This document shows, in pieces, positions 35,105 through 43,875 of a stretch of DNA of 56,474 nucleotides. Positions within the stretch are counted from its first letter, which is position 1; each line of letters opens with the position of its first letter. Source of the DNA: an uncultured Eubacteriaceae bacterium (GTDB lineage Bacteria > Bacillota > Clostridia > Lachnospirales > CAG-274); NCBI GenBank assembly GCA_947086655.1, contig CAMTZM010000012.1, forward strand, positions 1 through 56,474, written 5' to 3'. Position numbers and translations under genes: made by a program. The notes under the pieces are model-generated. The model had not been told where the DNA came from. It searched no databases and saw nothing but the letters and a program-made list of their open reading frames with translations.

Positions 35105-35659
35105 TTACTCTTGTATAGCTTTCCAGCCTTGTATTTTCCACAAATCATTATTATCTTTCTCAAGATAATAATGATACGTACTTTCAGAAAAATCATTGCC
35201 CATAATTATTACCCTGACATAACAATAATCACTGTTTCCTTTATCATATATAGCCGGTTTAGCCTCAAGCGCTATAACATAATATTTATTATCCTCAAGA
35301 AGCTCAAGTGCCGAATCAAGCGTTTCTTTTTGCTGTTCAAGCGTTGTTGTATTTAAAAGCTCATCTGTAAAAAGTTTACGCTGCTGATGTAATATATCAA
35401 GTATTATATCATCATTATTAACCATATCGCCATAAATAAGCTTATATCCTTTATTATAAAACTGAATAACCTCTTCTGGCGTTTTAGGATAATTTGTGTT
35501 ATCCTGAAGACTCATTACATCATTATAAAGCCTTTGTGCCTCTGCCTTTTTGTTAGAATTAAAATCACCGTATAATACATCTGCTCCTTTTTTATATGAA
35601 TAAAAACCTACAACGCATAAACCTAAAATTATAACTATAACTAATACTTTTTTACCCAA
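35105..35659 (-). CDS. Membrane-anchored extracytoplasmic protein of unknown function (184 aa)
   Basis: The product has a basic N-terminus and one membrane segment (VLVIVIILGLCVVGFYSY, residues 4-22), then an extracytoplasmic alpha/beta domain. KTPEEVIQFYNKGYKLIYG and the C-terminal STYHYYLEKDNNDLWKIQGW resemble the small NTF2/SnoaL-like lipoprotein-type domains common in Clostridia, but I cannot name the family firmly. It starts with TTG at 35659, behind AGAGGAGG, and overlaps the ysxC end by 8 bases, so it is translationally coupled to it. Confidence 0.65.
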   Translation of the reverse strand: MGKKVLVIVIILGLCVVGFYSYKKGADVLYGDFNSNKKAEAQRLYNDVMSLQDNTNYPKTPEEVIQFYNKGYKLIYGDMVNNDDIILDILHQQRKLFTDELLNTTTLEQQKETLDSALELLEDNKYYVIALEAKPAIYDKGNSDYCYVRVIIMGNDFSESTYHYYLEKDNNDLWKIQGWKAIQE

Positions 35660-36242
35660 TAGAACACACCTCCTCTAATAAATCCCAAAGCTGCTCACGG
35701 CCTTCTTTTGTTTCACTTGAAAAAGGAAGTATAATGTCATCCCCAGCTAAATTAAGTTCTTTTGAAATAGCCGTAATATGTTTTTTTATCTGACTTCTTT
35801 TTAATTTATCACTCTTTGTAGCAGCAATTATTATTTTATAGCCGTAATATTTAAGCCATTCATACATAAGTCTGTCATTTTCAGAAGGTTCATGCCGTAT
35901 ATCTATTAAAAGTACAATAGCCTTTAATGTTTTCCTTTTTTTTAAATAACCTTCAATCATATCTCCCCACTTTTTCATTTCGCTTTTTGGAGCACGTGCA
36001 TACCCATAACCCGGAAGGTCAACAAAATAAAGAATATCCTCAACATTATAAAAATTAATTGTTCTTGTCTTTCCGGGGTTTTGGCTTGTTCTTGCTATTG
36101 CCTTTCTGTTTACCATAGCATTTATAAGAGATGATTTTCCCACATTTGATTTTCCGGCAAAAGCGACCTCCGGCATACTGTCTTTTGGAAACTGTTCTAA
36201 TTTAACCCCTACTGCCTCCAAAAAAACATTGTTTACATTCAT
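35652..36242 (-). CDS. ysxC: Ribosome biogenesis GTPase YsxC/EngB
   Basis: A 196-residue TrmE-Era-EngA-YihA type GTPase needed for 50S subunit assembly. G1 is GKSNVGKSSLINA near residue 30, G3 is DLPGYGYA near 72, and G4 is ATKSDK near 143. The length is normal. It follows lonA by about 35 bases on the minus strand; lonB-lonA-ysxC is a conserved Firmicutes cluster. Confidence 0.95.
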   Translation of the reverse strand: MNVNNVFLEAVGVKLEQFPKDSMPEVAFAGKSNVGKSSLINAMVNRKAIARTSQNPGKTRTINFYNVEDILYFVDLPGYGYARAPKSEMKKWGDMIEGYLKKRKTLKAIVLLIDIRHEPSENDRLMYEWLKYYGYKIIIAATKSDKLKRSQIKKHITAISKELNLAGDDIILPFSSETKEGREQLWDLLEEVCSIG

Positions 36243-36277
36243 AAATAACTCCTTCCTGCGGTAATTTCACCTAACTT

Positions 36278-38587
36278 TTAGACAACCGCATTTTTTATTA
36301 CATCTATCATATTTTCTGCGTATATTATTTCTATTTCTTTTAAAACATAATCAGGAAGTTCATTTATATCCTCTTTATTTAATTTAGAAATAATAATTTT
36401 CTTTATACCAACTCTTAGGGCAGCAAGTACCTTTTCTTTAATTCCTCCAACAGCTAAAACAAGTCCTTTTAACGTAATTTCTCCAGTCATTGCAATATCT
36501 CTTTTTATCTTTTTTCCTGTCAGTGCTGAAATAACTGAGCATGCTATTGCTGTACCAGCCGACGGTCCATCTTTTAAAATTGAATATTTAGGTATATGTA
36601 TATGAATATCTGTTTCATCATAAAAATTTTCATTTATACAAAAACTTTTACAATTAGCCCTTATATAACTTATAGCTGCCATTGCTGATTCATTCATTAT
36701 ATTTCCTGTATTTCCTGTTATAATAACATTTCCTTTTCCTTTCATAACATTAGTCTCAATATTAAGTACAATGCCTCCGGCGGCTGTCCACGCAAGCCCA
36801 TGAACAACCCCTATTAAATCTTTCTTTTCAAACTCATATTCCATAAAAAGGCGTTTACCTAAATACTTGCTTATATTTTTAATATTTATTATAAATTTTT
36901 CTTCTCCTTCTGTTAAAACTGATTTAACTGCTTTTCTGCATATTTTTTCAATAAAACCCTCAAGCTGTCTTACTCCGGCTTCTCTTGTATAATATTTTAT
37001 TATATATTCAATAGTTTTTCTGTTTATTTTTATATTTTCCTTTTTTAATCCATATTTTTCTATTTGCTTTGGAATAATAAATTTTTGAGCAATAACAATT
37101 TTTTCCTCGTCAGTATAACCTCCTATTGATATAACCTCAAGCCTGTCTCTGAGAGACGGCAAAATGCCGTCAAAACTATTTGCCGTACATATAAATAAAA
37201 CATTTGACATATCAAATGGAATTTCAAGGTAATGGTCTCTAAATTCTTTGTTTTGCTCACTGTCAAAAAGCTCTAAAAGCGCCGCAGCCGGTTCACCTTT
37301 ATATGTTTTACCCATTTTATCTATCTCATCAAGCAAAATAATAGGATTATTTGTATTAGCAATTTTTACAGCATTTATTATTCTTCCTGTCATAGCCCCT
37401 ACATATGTTCTTCTATGTCCTCTTATTTCAGCATCATCGCTTATTCCGCCCAAAGAAATACTGACATACTTTCTATTAAGCGCTTTTGCTATTGATTTTG
37501 TTATTGATGTTTTTCCAACACCAGATGGTCCTAAAAAACATAAAACAGGCGCATCAAGTTTATTTGAGTTTTGCCTTGCCGCAATAAACTCAATTATCCT
37601 TTCCTTAACATCCGACAAGCCGTAATGTTCTTTTTCTAATATTACTTTCGCCTCTTTAATATTTTTATTTTCATTAGAAGAATTATTCCATGGAATATTA
37701 AGTAAAAGCTCTATATAATCCGTCGCTATAACGCTTTCTGCTGAAGACGGAGGTATACGTGAGAGTCTTTCAATTTCTTTTTCAGCTCTTTTTATTACAT
37801 TTTCAGGATAAAATCCTGTTTCAAGTCTATTTTTGTATAAATTTATTTCTTCTTCAAATCTGTCTTTAACTCCAAGTTCATCTTGAATAGCCTTTATTTG
37901 TTGTTTTAAATAAAACTCCCTTTGATTTTTATTAATTTTAATATTTACACTATCTCTTATTTCTTTTTGAATTTTAGAAAGTTCTGTTTCATATAAAAGG
38001 CATTCGGCTAAATATTTTCCCTTCTCAAAAATATCGTTTTTCTCAAGCATTTCCTGTTTATTTTTAAGTTCAAAAGGCACTCCGGCCGATACGGCATTTA
38101 ATAAATAAACTAAATCTTCTGCTGAAATAATATCCATTATAATATCAGGACTCATTTTTCCGCTGACTGCCGAATATTTTTCAAATTCTTCTTTAACAAG
38201 CCTTATTAAAGCATTTGCCTGTTTATTATCATCTATAAACTTAGTATCTTCAAGACTTTTAATTTCAGCATATATAAAACCGTCACTGTTTATTATATTT
38301 TTTATTATTCCTCTCTTTTTTCCCTCTACCTTAATATTAACAATTCTTTCATTTATACGTACAGACTGAATAATTAAAGAAAAAGTTCCTATTGCTCCTA
38401 TTAAGCTATTTATATCTTTATTTCTTTCATTTTCATAAACCACAAATATAATATTTCCATTAAGTTCAGCTTTTTTAAATGCTAATAACTGCTTTTTATC
38501 TTTAATTTCAAAAACAGCATTTGTATTGGGAAAGACAACTGTTGTTTTTAAAACCAAAACGGGTACTTTTTCAAAATCATCAAACAC
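36278..38587 (-). CDS. lonA: ATP-dependent Lon protease
   Basis: A cytoplasmic AAA+ serine protease. The N-terminal substrate-binding domain covers about residues 1-190. A coiled coil follows, then the AAA module with GPSGVGKTSITKS (Walker A) and PIILLDEIDKMG (Walker B). The C-terminal Lon protease domain has the catalytic Ser in KDGPSAGTAIA and Lys in GGIKEKVLAALR. I prefer the GTG at 38587 (769 residues) because AGGTGA lies 6 bases upstream of it; the alternative GTG at 38596 has no room for a binding site. The gap to lonB is about 150 bases and may hold a separate promoter. Confidence 0.94.
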   Translation of the reverse strand: MFDDFEKVPVLVLKTTVVFPNTNAVFEIKDKKQLLAFKKAELNGNIIFVVYENERNKDINSLIGAIGTFSLIIQSVRINERIVNIKVEGKKRGIIKNIINSDGFIYAEIKSLEDTKFIDDNKQANALIRLVKEEFEKYSAVSGKMSPDIIMDIISAEDLVYLLNAVSAGVPFELKNKQEMLEKNDIFEKGKYLAECLLYETELSKIQKEIRDSVNIKINKNQREFYLKQQIKAIQDELGVKDRFEEEINLYKNRLETGFYPENVIKRAEKEIERLSRIPPSSAESVIATDYIELLLNIPWNNSSNENKNIKEAKVILEKEHYGLSDVKERIIEFIAARQNSNKLDAPVLCFLGPSGVGKTSITKSIAKALNRKYVSISLGGISDDAEIRGHRRTYVGAMTGRIINAVKIANTNNPIILLDEIDKMGKTYKGEPAAALLELFDSEQNKEFRDHYLEIPFDMSNVLFICTANSFDGILPSLRDRLEVISIGGYTDEEKIVIAQKFIIPKQIEKYGLKKENIKINRKTIEYIIKYYTREAGVRQLEGFIEKICRKAVKSVLTEGEEKFIINIKNISKYLGKRLFMEYEFEKKDLIGVVHGLAWTAAGGIVLNIETNVMKGKGNVIITGNTGNIMNESAMAAISYIRANCKSFCINENFYDETDIHIHIPKYSILKDGPSAGTAIACSVISALTGKKIKRDIAMTGEITLKGLVLAVGGIKEKVLAALRVGIKKIIISKLNKEDINELPDYVLKEIEIIYAENMIDVIKNAVV

Positions 38588-38633
38588 ATTTATCACCTAA
38601 ATTAATCAGTTTCAGCTTTATTATAAAGCAGAG

Positions 38634-38674
38634 AGTATCTAAAAAATATATTATTTTAAAATTTTTCAGATACT
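38634..38674. repeat. Small palindromic repeat (TATCTAAAAAAT ... TTTTCAGATA)
   Basis: AGTATCT (38634-38640) pairs with AGATACT (38668-38674), and the flanking A- and T-rich bases extend the stem. The arms TATCTAAAAAAT and TTTTCAGATA are the same as in the hairpin at 24361-24394. It lies between lonB and lonA. Confidence 0.45.
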
Positions 38675-38736
38675 TCCTACTATAATTATACAAGAGAAAA
38701 TAAAGAATGACAAGTCTTTCAGCTTTATACAAACTC

Positions 38737-40353
38737 TTATGCTGAAAATGCGCATTCTATAACATCTTCTATTTTTTCCGCTTTGCATATGTTAATATTA
38801 TATTTTTCGTAAACGCTTTGCCAATTTTCTGCTGGTATAATCACTGTTTTTATTCCAGAGCGTACAGCCGCTTCTATTTTGTCGCTGACTCCGCCTACTG
38901 GTTTAACTCCGCCTTTTATTCCTATTTCTCCTGTCATTGCCATAAGAGGTCTTATATTTTTTTTAGTAATTGCCGAATAAATAGAGCAAAATATAGCTAT
39001 ACCGGCAGAAGGTCCATCAACAGGCATACCTCCCGGAAAATTAACATGTATATTATAATCTTTGCAATCTATTTTAGTAATATTTTTTATTACTGTAAGA
39101 ACATTTTCAACAGAACTTTTCGCCGCTGATTTACGTATCATAACGCCGTTTTTACTTCTTATTTCCTCTTCTTCTACAATGCCGGTTACTTTAAAAATAC
39201 CATTTCCCTTATTTTCTGCCGGTTCTGCAAGCGTTTCAATTTCAATTATAGTTCCATTTGACGCTCCATATACTGCAAGTCCATATACTAATCCTGAAAT
39301 ATTTTCATATTTAGCTTTTATATCTATTACAGGAGCATATTTTCCCATTTCTACAACTTCTTCTATATCTTTAAGCATTATGTTTTTTCTTTCCTCAAAG
39401 CTTGCTATTGAGACAGCCGTCTGTATTATATTAACAGTATCTCTTCCATTAGCCGAATATTTGCTGACTATTTTATCTATATTATTCTCATAGTCAACAC
39501 CGGCACGTTTGCACGAGTTTATAGCTATTTCAGAGACGCATTCCGGAGTAAGCCTTTTAAAATATATTTCAGTACAACGGCTTCTCAAAGCCTGAGGTAT
39601 TTCCTCCGGAAGTCTTGTTGTTGCTCCTATAAGTCTAAAATCAGCCGGAAGTCCATTTTTAAATATGTCATGTATATAATTTGGAATATTAGTGTCGTCT
39701 TCTGAATAATAAGAACTCGTAAGAAATACCTTTCTATCTTCCAAAACTTTTAAAAGCTTATTCATCTGTACACTATGAAGTTCTCCTATTTCATCTATAA
39801 ACAACACTCCTCCATGAGCTTTAGTAACCGCTCCCATTTTAGGCTGAGGTATACCAGCACTTCCATATGCTCCTGCACCTTGATAAATAGGGTCATGTAC
39901 AGAACCCATAAGAGGGTCAGCTATACTTCTTTCATCAAATTGCAATATTGTAGCATCAACTTCTATAAAAGGTGCATTTTTTCTAAAAGGAGTATTTTTG
40001 CTTTTTTTCGCTTCCTCTAACGCTATTCTTGCCGCAGCGGTTTTTCCGACACCCGGAGGCCCATAAATAATTATATGCTGTGGATTAGACCCGCATAAAG
40101 CTGCCTTTAACGCTTTAATTCCTTGTTCTTGCCCCACTATCTCACTAAAATCTTCCGGTCTTGTCTGTTCTGATAAAGGTTTTGACAGTTTAATAGACCT
40201 TAAATCTGTTAATTTTGAAACTTCTTTTTGACAATTTATTTTTACACTGCTTTTTCCTCCATTTTGCTGTTTAAGGCAATTAAAAAAATACATTCCGGCA
40301 ATAACTGTAAAAATAAACTGACTTATTAAAAGTATCTCCGTTACAAAGTTCAC
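38737..40353 (-). CDS. lonB: LonB-type membrane-anchored ATP-dependent protease
   Basis: A 538-residue protein with one N-terminal membrane segment (LISQFIFTVIAGMYFF), an AAA module resembling MoxR/sigma-54 activators with Walker A GPPGVGKTAAA and Walker B GVLFIDEIGEL, and a C-terminal Lon protease domain with Ser in VDGPSAGIAIF and Lys in VGGVSDKIEAAV. The long Lon N-domain is absent, as in B. subtilis LonB, which is made in the forespore under sigma-F. Start is GTG at 40353 after GGAGGGA. It sits directly upstream of lonA and ysxC. Confidence 0.93.
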   Translation of the reverse strand: MNFVTEILLISQFIFTVIAGMYFFNCLKQQNGGKSSVKINCQKEVSKLTDLRSIKLSKPLSEQTRPEDFSEIVGQEQGIKALKAALCGSNPQHIIIYGPPGVGKTAAARIALEEAKKSKNTPFRKNAPFIEVDATILQFDERSIADPLMGSVHDPIYQGAGAYGSAGIPQPKMGAVTKAHGGVLFIDEIGELHSVQMNKLLKVLEDRKVFLTSSYYSEDDTNIPNYIHDIFKNGLPADFRLIGATTRLPEEIPQALRSRCTEIYFKRLTPECVSEIAINSCKRAGVDYENNIDKIVSKYSANGRDTVNIIQTAVSIASFEERKNIMLKDIEEVVEMGKYAPVIDIKAKYENISGLVYGLAVYGASNGTIIEIETLAEPAENKGNGIFKVTGIVEEEEIRSKNGVMIRKSAAKSSVENVLTVIKNITKIDCKDYNIHVNFPGGMPVDGPSAGIAIFCSIYSAITKKNIRPLMAMTGEIGIKGGVKPVGGVSDKIEAAVRSGIKTVIIPAENWQSVYEKYNINICKAEKIEDVIECAFSA

Positions 40354-40450
40354 TTTTATATCCCTCCGTTTAAATTTTGTATATTTCTCTAATAAAAATT
40401 ATTCCCAAATATTGCACTTATATACGGAAATACATTTTCACTTAAAGCAC

Positions 40451-40482
40451 AAAAAAACACAAGCAGCAGCTTGTGTTTTTTT
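40451..40482. terminator. Terminator of the small dockerin gene
   Basis: AAAAAAACACAAGC pairs with GCTTGTGTTTTTTT around a 4-base loop. It lies between the end of the small dockerin protein gene and the start of lonB, both on the minus strand, with a U-tract in that direction. Confidence 0.88.
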
Positions 40483-40513
40483 AATATTAAAAAATAATAC
40501 TAGTCTTTGATTT

Positions 40514-41155
40514 TTACTTTTCCACAGGGAATTTAAAACTTCCGTTATCTGCTTTTTTAGCAATCATACTTGAATCAAGTGCAGTCAAATCTTTTTGTCC
40601 GGATACTGCTCCCAATTCAAGTCCCTTTTCAGTAATTGCTTTTTTAACTTCAGGGTCGTCAGGATTAAGTACATATTGTAAAAGTAAAGATGCATCTGCA
40701 TAATCTACGGTACCATTTCCGTCAACATCACCGTATAAAATAATTGGTTTTCCGCCTTCTCCGCTGTAATCGATAACCATAAATGCCGGAGTTTCAACGT
40801 CTGTTCCTCCTATACGAATCATATAACGTGAACTTGCCTGAGCCTGTTCAGAAAGATTAAACTTTATCTCAAAATTTCCTTCAGTTGATACAACATCAGA
40901 TTGCTGGTCAATAAATAAAATAGTGTCAGGGTCATATTTTTCAACATCTGAGCCACTTTCTTTAATTACTCCAGTAGCCATAACAGTAATATCCTGTTTT
41001 GCATTTGCATCTGTTACAACTCCCTTTACTGTAATTGAATGGTCTGGACTTTCTTTAGCCTCTGAAATTGAAACACTTGTAGTTTCAGCAGCAAAAGCTG
41101 TAAAAGCCGTTCCAATTAATGAACATGCCAAAAAACAAGCTATTAATTTTTTCAT
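40514..41155 (-). CDS. Small secreted dockerin-like protein (213 aa)
   Basis: A signal peptide (MKKLIACFLACSLIGTAF..., cleaved after residue 22) is followed by a beta-rich domain of about 120 residues (SVSISEAKESPDHSITVKG) with no recognised family. A dockerin follows from about residue 143. The first calcium loop, GDVDGNGTVDYAD, is intact. The second (AVSGQKDLTALD) keeps the TALDSS helix start but has lost the early Asp/Asn ligands. The end, FKFPVEK, resembles the FVFPAEM end of the large LRR-dockerin protein. It is monocistronic, with its own promoter and terminator. Confidence 0.75.
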   Translation of the reverse strand: MKKLIACFLACSLIGTAFTAFAAETTSVSISEAKESPDHSITVKGVVTDANAKQDITVMATGVIKESGSDVEKYDPDTILFIDQQSDVVSTEGNFEIKFNLSEQAQASSRYMIRIGGTDVETPAFMVIDYSGEGGKPIILYGDVDGNGTVDYADASLLLQYVLNPDDPEVKKAITEKGLELGAVSGQKDLTALDSSMIAKKADNGSFKFPVEK

Positions 41156-41202
41156 AAAATATCCTCCTCTTAATATAAAGTTGTACTTACATCATATAAT
41201 AT

Positions 41203-41231
41203 ATATTAACATTAATCACATATTTTTTCAA
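41203..41231 (-). promoter_or_regulatory. Promoter for the small dockerin protein gene
   Basis: On the minus strand TTGAAA (41231-41226) and TAATAT (41208-41203) are separated by 17 bases, 48 bases before the start codon. It overlaps the very end of the upstream ribH gene region. Confidence 0.5.
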
Positions 41232-41239
41232 CAAATATA

Positions 41240-41701
41240 TTAAATTTCTCTAAAAAGATTTACCATTTCTATTGCTGAAAGAGCACAATCATAACCTTTA
41301 TTTCCGGATTTTGTTCCGGCACGTTCTATTGCCTGTTCAATATTTTCTGTTGTAATAACTCCAAAAATAATAGGAACACCTGTCTTAAGTCCAACATTAG
41401 CTATACCTTTTGAAACTTCGGCACAAACATAATCATAATGAGTTGTAGCACCTCTTATTACTGCCCCCAAACAAATTACAGCATCAAAATTACCGCTTTC
41501 AGCCATTTTTTTAGCTGCCATAGGTATTTCAAAAGACCCTGGTACCCAGCATAGTGAAATATCAGAATCATTTACGCCATGTCTTTTAAGCCCGTCAATA
41601 GCCCCGCTTATAAGTCTTGAAGTAATAAACTCATTAAATCTTCCGGCAACAATACCAATTTTAATACCTTCTGCTACTAACTTACCTTCATAAATTCTCA
41701 T
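41240..41701 (-). CDS. ribH: 6,7-dimethyl-8-ribityllumazine synthase
   Basis: The 153-residue lumazine synthase forms an icosahedral or pentameric shell and condenses the RibA/RibD product with dihydroxybutanone phosphate. Motifs are [12 protein letters not shown] near residue 17, WVPGSFEIP near 52, and [17 protein letters not shown] with the catalytic His near 86. It is the last gene of the riboflavin operon. The ribosome binding site is GGGAGG. Confidence 0.96.
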   Translation of the reverse strand: MRIYEGKLVAEGIKIGIVAGRFNEFITSRLISGAIDGLKRHGVNDSDISLCWVPGSFEIPMAAKKMAESGNFDAVICLGAVIRGATTHYDYVCAEVSKGIANVGLKTGVPIIFGVITTENIEQAIERAGTKSGNKGYDCALSAIEMVNLFREI

Positions 41702-41736
41702 TTTAAAATCCTCCCATTTATAATATAATTTTAAAA

Positions 41737-42936
41737 CTATAAATCAAGCAAATGATTCATTTTTTCTTTTTTTGTTTTAAGATAAAATTCGTCTGTTTTT
41801 TTAGGCTTAATTTGAATAGGCACTCTTTCTATTATTTCAATTCCATATCCTCCGAGACCTGAAATTTTTTTAGGATTATTTGTCATAAGTCTAAGCTTTG
41901 TAACCCCTAAATCCTCCAAAATTTGAGCACCTATACCATAATCTCTTAAATCTGGAGCAAAACCTAACATTACATTAGCCTCAACTGTATCATAACCTTT
42001 ATCTTGCAGTTCATAAGCTTTAAGCTTATTAATAAGTCCTATTCCACGACCTTCCTGTCTCATATATAATAAAATGCCACGGCCTTCTTTAGCTATTTGT
42101 TTCATAGCAGCGTCGTACTGCTCACCGCAGTCGCATCTTAGAGAACCAAAAGCGTCGCCTGTAAGACATTCTGAATGTACACGGCATAATACTGGATTAC
42201 CATCATTTATATCACCCATTACAAGCGCAACATGGTGCTCTCCATTTAGTTTATTTACATAACCGTAAATTGTAAAATCACCGTATCTTGTAGGCATTTT
42301 TGCCTTTGCTTCACACTTTACAAATTTTTCTGATTTTCTTCTGTACTTAATTAAACTTTCTATTGTAATTATCTTTATTCCGTGTTTTTGCGAAAATTCA
42401 ATTAAATCTGGAATACGAGCCATAGAACCGTCATCTTTCATAATCTCACATATTACTCCTGCCGGTTTTAAATTAGCTAAAACAGCTATATCAACTGCTG
42501 CTTCGGTATGTCCGGCTCTCTCAAGAACTCCTCCGGCTTTTGCCGCAAGAGGGAAAATGTGTCCCGGTCTTCTAAAATCAGACGGTTTTACATCTTCAGA
42601 TACAGCCATTTTAACAGTTTTTGACCTTTCAAAAGCTGAAATTCCAGTTGTTGTATCTTTATAATCAATTGATACAGTAAAAGCTGTTTCATGATTATCT
42701 GTATTTTTTTCAACCATTTGTTTAATATCAAGCTTTTCAAGTATATCAATTGACATAGGCATACATATTAAACCCTTTGCATTGCTTGCCATAAAGTTTA
42801 TTATTTCTGGTTCTGCTTTTTCGGCAGCTGCAATTAAATCGCCTTCATTTTCTCTGTTTTCATCATCAACAACAATCACCATTTTACCATTTTTAAAATC
42901 CTCAATAACTTCCTCAACACTGCTAAATCCGCTCAT
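41737..42936 (-). CDS. ribBA: Bifunctional 3,4-dihydroxy-2-butanone-4-phosphate synthase / GTP cyclohydrolase II
   Basis: The 399-residue fusion supplies both riboflavin precursors. The N-terminal RibB half has [12 protein letters not shown] near residue 27 and RPGHIFPL near 130. The C-terminal RibA half has the zinc-binding Cys in [18 protein letters not shown] and the catalytic [10 protein letters not shown] start at ATG 42936 because GGGAGG lies just upstream of it; ten extra codons from 42966 would cover that site and overlap the region after ribE. Confidence 0.95.
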   Translation of the reverse strand: MSGFSSVEEVIEDFKNGKMVIVVDDENRENEGDLIAAAEKAEPEIINFMASNAKGLICMPMSIDILEKLDIKQMVEKNTDNHETAFTVSIDYKDTTTGISAFERSKTVKMAVSEDVKPSDFRRPGHIFPLAAKAGGVLERAGHTEAAVDIAVLANLKPAGVICEIMKDDGSMARIPDLIEFSQKHGIKIITIESLIKYRRKSEKFVKCEAKAKMPTRYGDFTIYGYVNKLNGEHHVALVMGDINDGNPVLCRVHSECLTGDAFGSLRCDCGEQYDAAMKQIAKEGRGILLYMRQEGRGIGLINKLKAYELQDKGYDTVEANVMLGFAPDLRDYGIGAQILEDLGVTKLRLMTNNPKKISGLGGYGIEIIERVPIQIKPKKTDEFYLKTKKEKMNHLLDL

Positions 42937-42970
42937 AAGCCTTTCCTCCCTTATTAAAATCGGCATACTT

Positions 42971-43627
42971 TCAAAATCCGTTTTCTATAAGATAATCAAT
43001 TGTTATATTACTTTGACTTTTCACTTTTTTATCTTTATTTTCATAATTCATAAGCTTTTCTATATATCGGAAAAGCATATCTGTTTCTATATTTACAATA
43101 TCACCTTTATTTTTATTTAAAATCGTAGTTTTACTTCTTGTATGAGGTATAACACTTACAGAAAAAGAATCATCACTTACTTTAGCTACTGTCAAACTTA
43201 TTCCGTCAACAGCCACCGAACCGTTATCCGCAATATATTTCATTATTTTAGGCTTTGTTTTTATCTCAAACCAAACTGCATTATCTTCTTTAGTTTTTCC
43301 CACAATAGTTCCAACACCGTCAATATGTCCTGAAACAATATGCCCTCCAAAACGGTCATTCATTTTCATAGCACGCTCAAGATTTACATATGCACCATTT
43401 TTAGCCTCTGAAAGAGATGTCTCTCTCATAGTTTCAGCCATAACATCAGCTGCAAAACTATTTTTAGTAAGCTTTGTTACAGTAAGACATACTCCATTTA
43501 CAGCAATACTGTCTCCAATTTTTACATCTTCAATTACTTCACTTGCTTCAATTTCAATAATACAAGATTTTATTCCTTTTTTAACATTTTTAATTTTTCC
43601 TGTTTCCTCAATAATTCCTGTAAACAT
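42971..43627 (-). CDS. ribE: Riboflavin synthase, alpha chain
   Basis: The 218-residue enzyme dismutates two lumazines to riboflavin and has two tandem lumazine-binding domains. The start [10 protein letters not shown] is the family signature. [11 protein letters not shown] near residue 40 and [11 protein letters not shown] near 135 are the matching motifs of the two repeats, and [13 protein letters not shown] is the linker motif. The C-terminus is about 20 residues longer than the domain needs. It starts 20 bases downstream of a probable MITE. The ribosome binding site is GGGGATG. Confidence 0.95.
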   Translation of the reverse strand: MFTGIIEETGKIKNVKKGIKSCIIEIEASEVIEDVKIGDSIAVNGVCLTVTKLTKNSFAADVMAETMRETSLSEAKNGAYVNLERAMKMNDRFGGHIVSGHIDGVGTIVGKTKEDNAVWFEIKTKPKIMKYIADNGSVAVDGISLTVAKVSDDSFSVSVIPHTRSKTTILNKNKGDIVNIETDMLFRYIEKLMNYENKDKKVKSQSNITIDYLIENGF

Positions 43628-43646
43628 TTTTTCATCCCCATTTATA

Positions 43647-43858
43647 TTATAGTCAAATCACTTGAAAACCCGAACAAGTTCGGCGGCTAAAAATCCTTTT
43701 TACTGTGTCATCGTCAGTCGGCGTAGGCTTTCGACTACGCTCTCCTTCCCAGGACGCATGGGCGAGCAATAAAGCGAAGCTTTACGACCAGCCTCTTTCT
43801 TGTAAAAACAATTTTTATCTCGCCTCCTTTTGCTCCTTTTCAAGTGATTTGACTATAA
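43647..43858. mobile_element. Probable MITE with 22-bp terminal inverted repeats inside the riboflavin operon
   Basis: TTATAGTCAAATCACTTGAAAA at 43647-43668 is the exact reverse complement of 43837-43858. The 212-bp element carries no ORF and is clearly richer in GC than its surroundings. It contains further hairpins (GCGTAG/CTACGC near 43720 and AAAGC/GCTTT near 43781). TA at the ends would fit target duplication by an IS630/Tc1-type transposase, which must be supplied elsewhere. It lies between ribD and ribE and forms a TATAAT at its left edge on the minus strand. Confidence 0.75.
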
Positions 43859-43875
43859 CTTAAAACATATAATAC

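Noticed and set aside
39062..39493. A 143-codon plus-strand frame
   Set aside because: It is antisense to the LonB protease domain and lacks a binding site.
42936..42966. Longer ribBA start (ten extra residues)
   Set aside because: The GGGAGG ribosome binding site lies inside the extension, so the downstream ATG is the better start.
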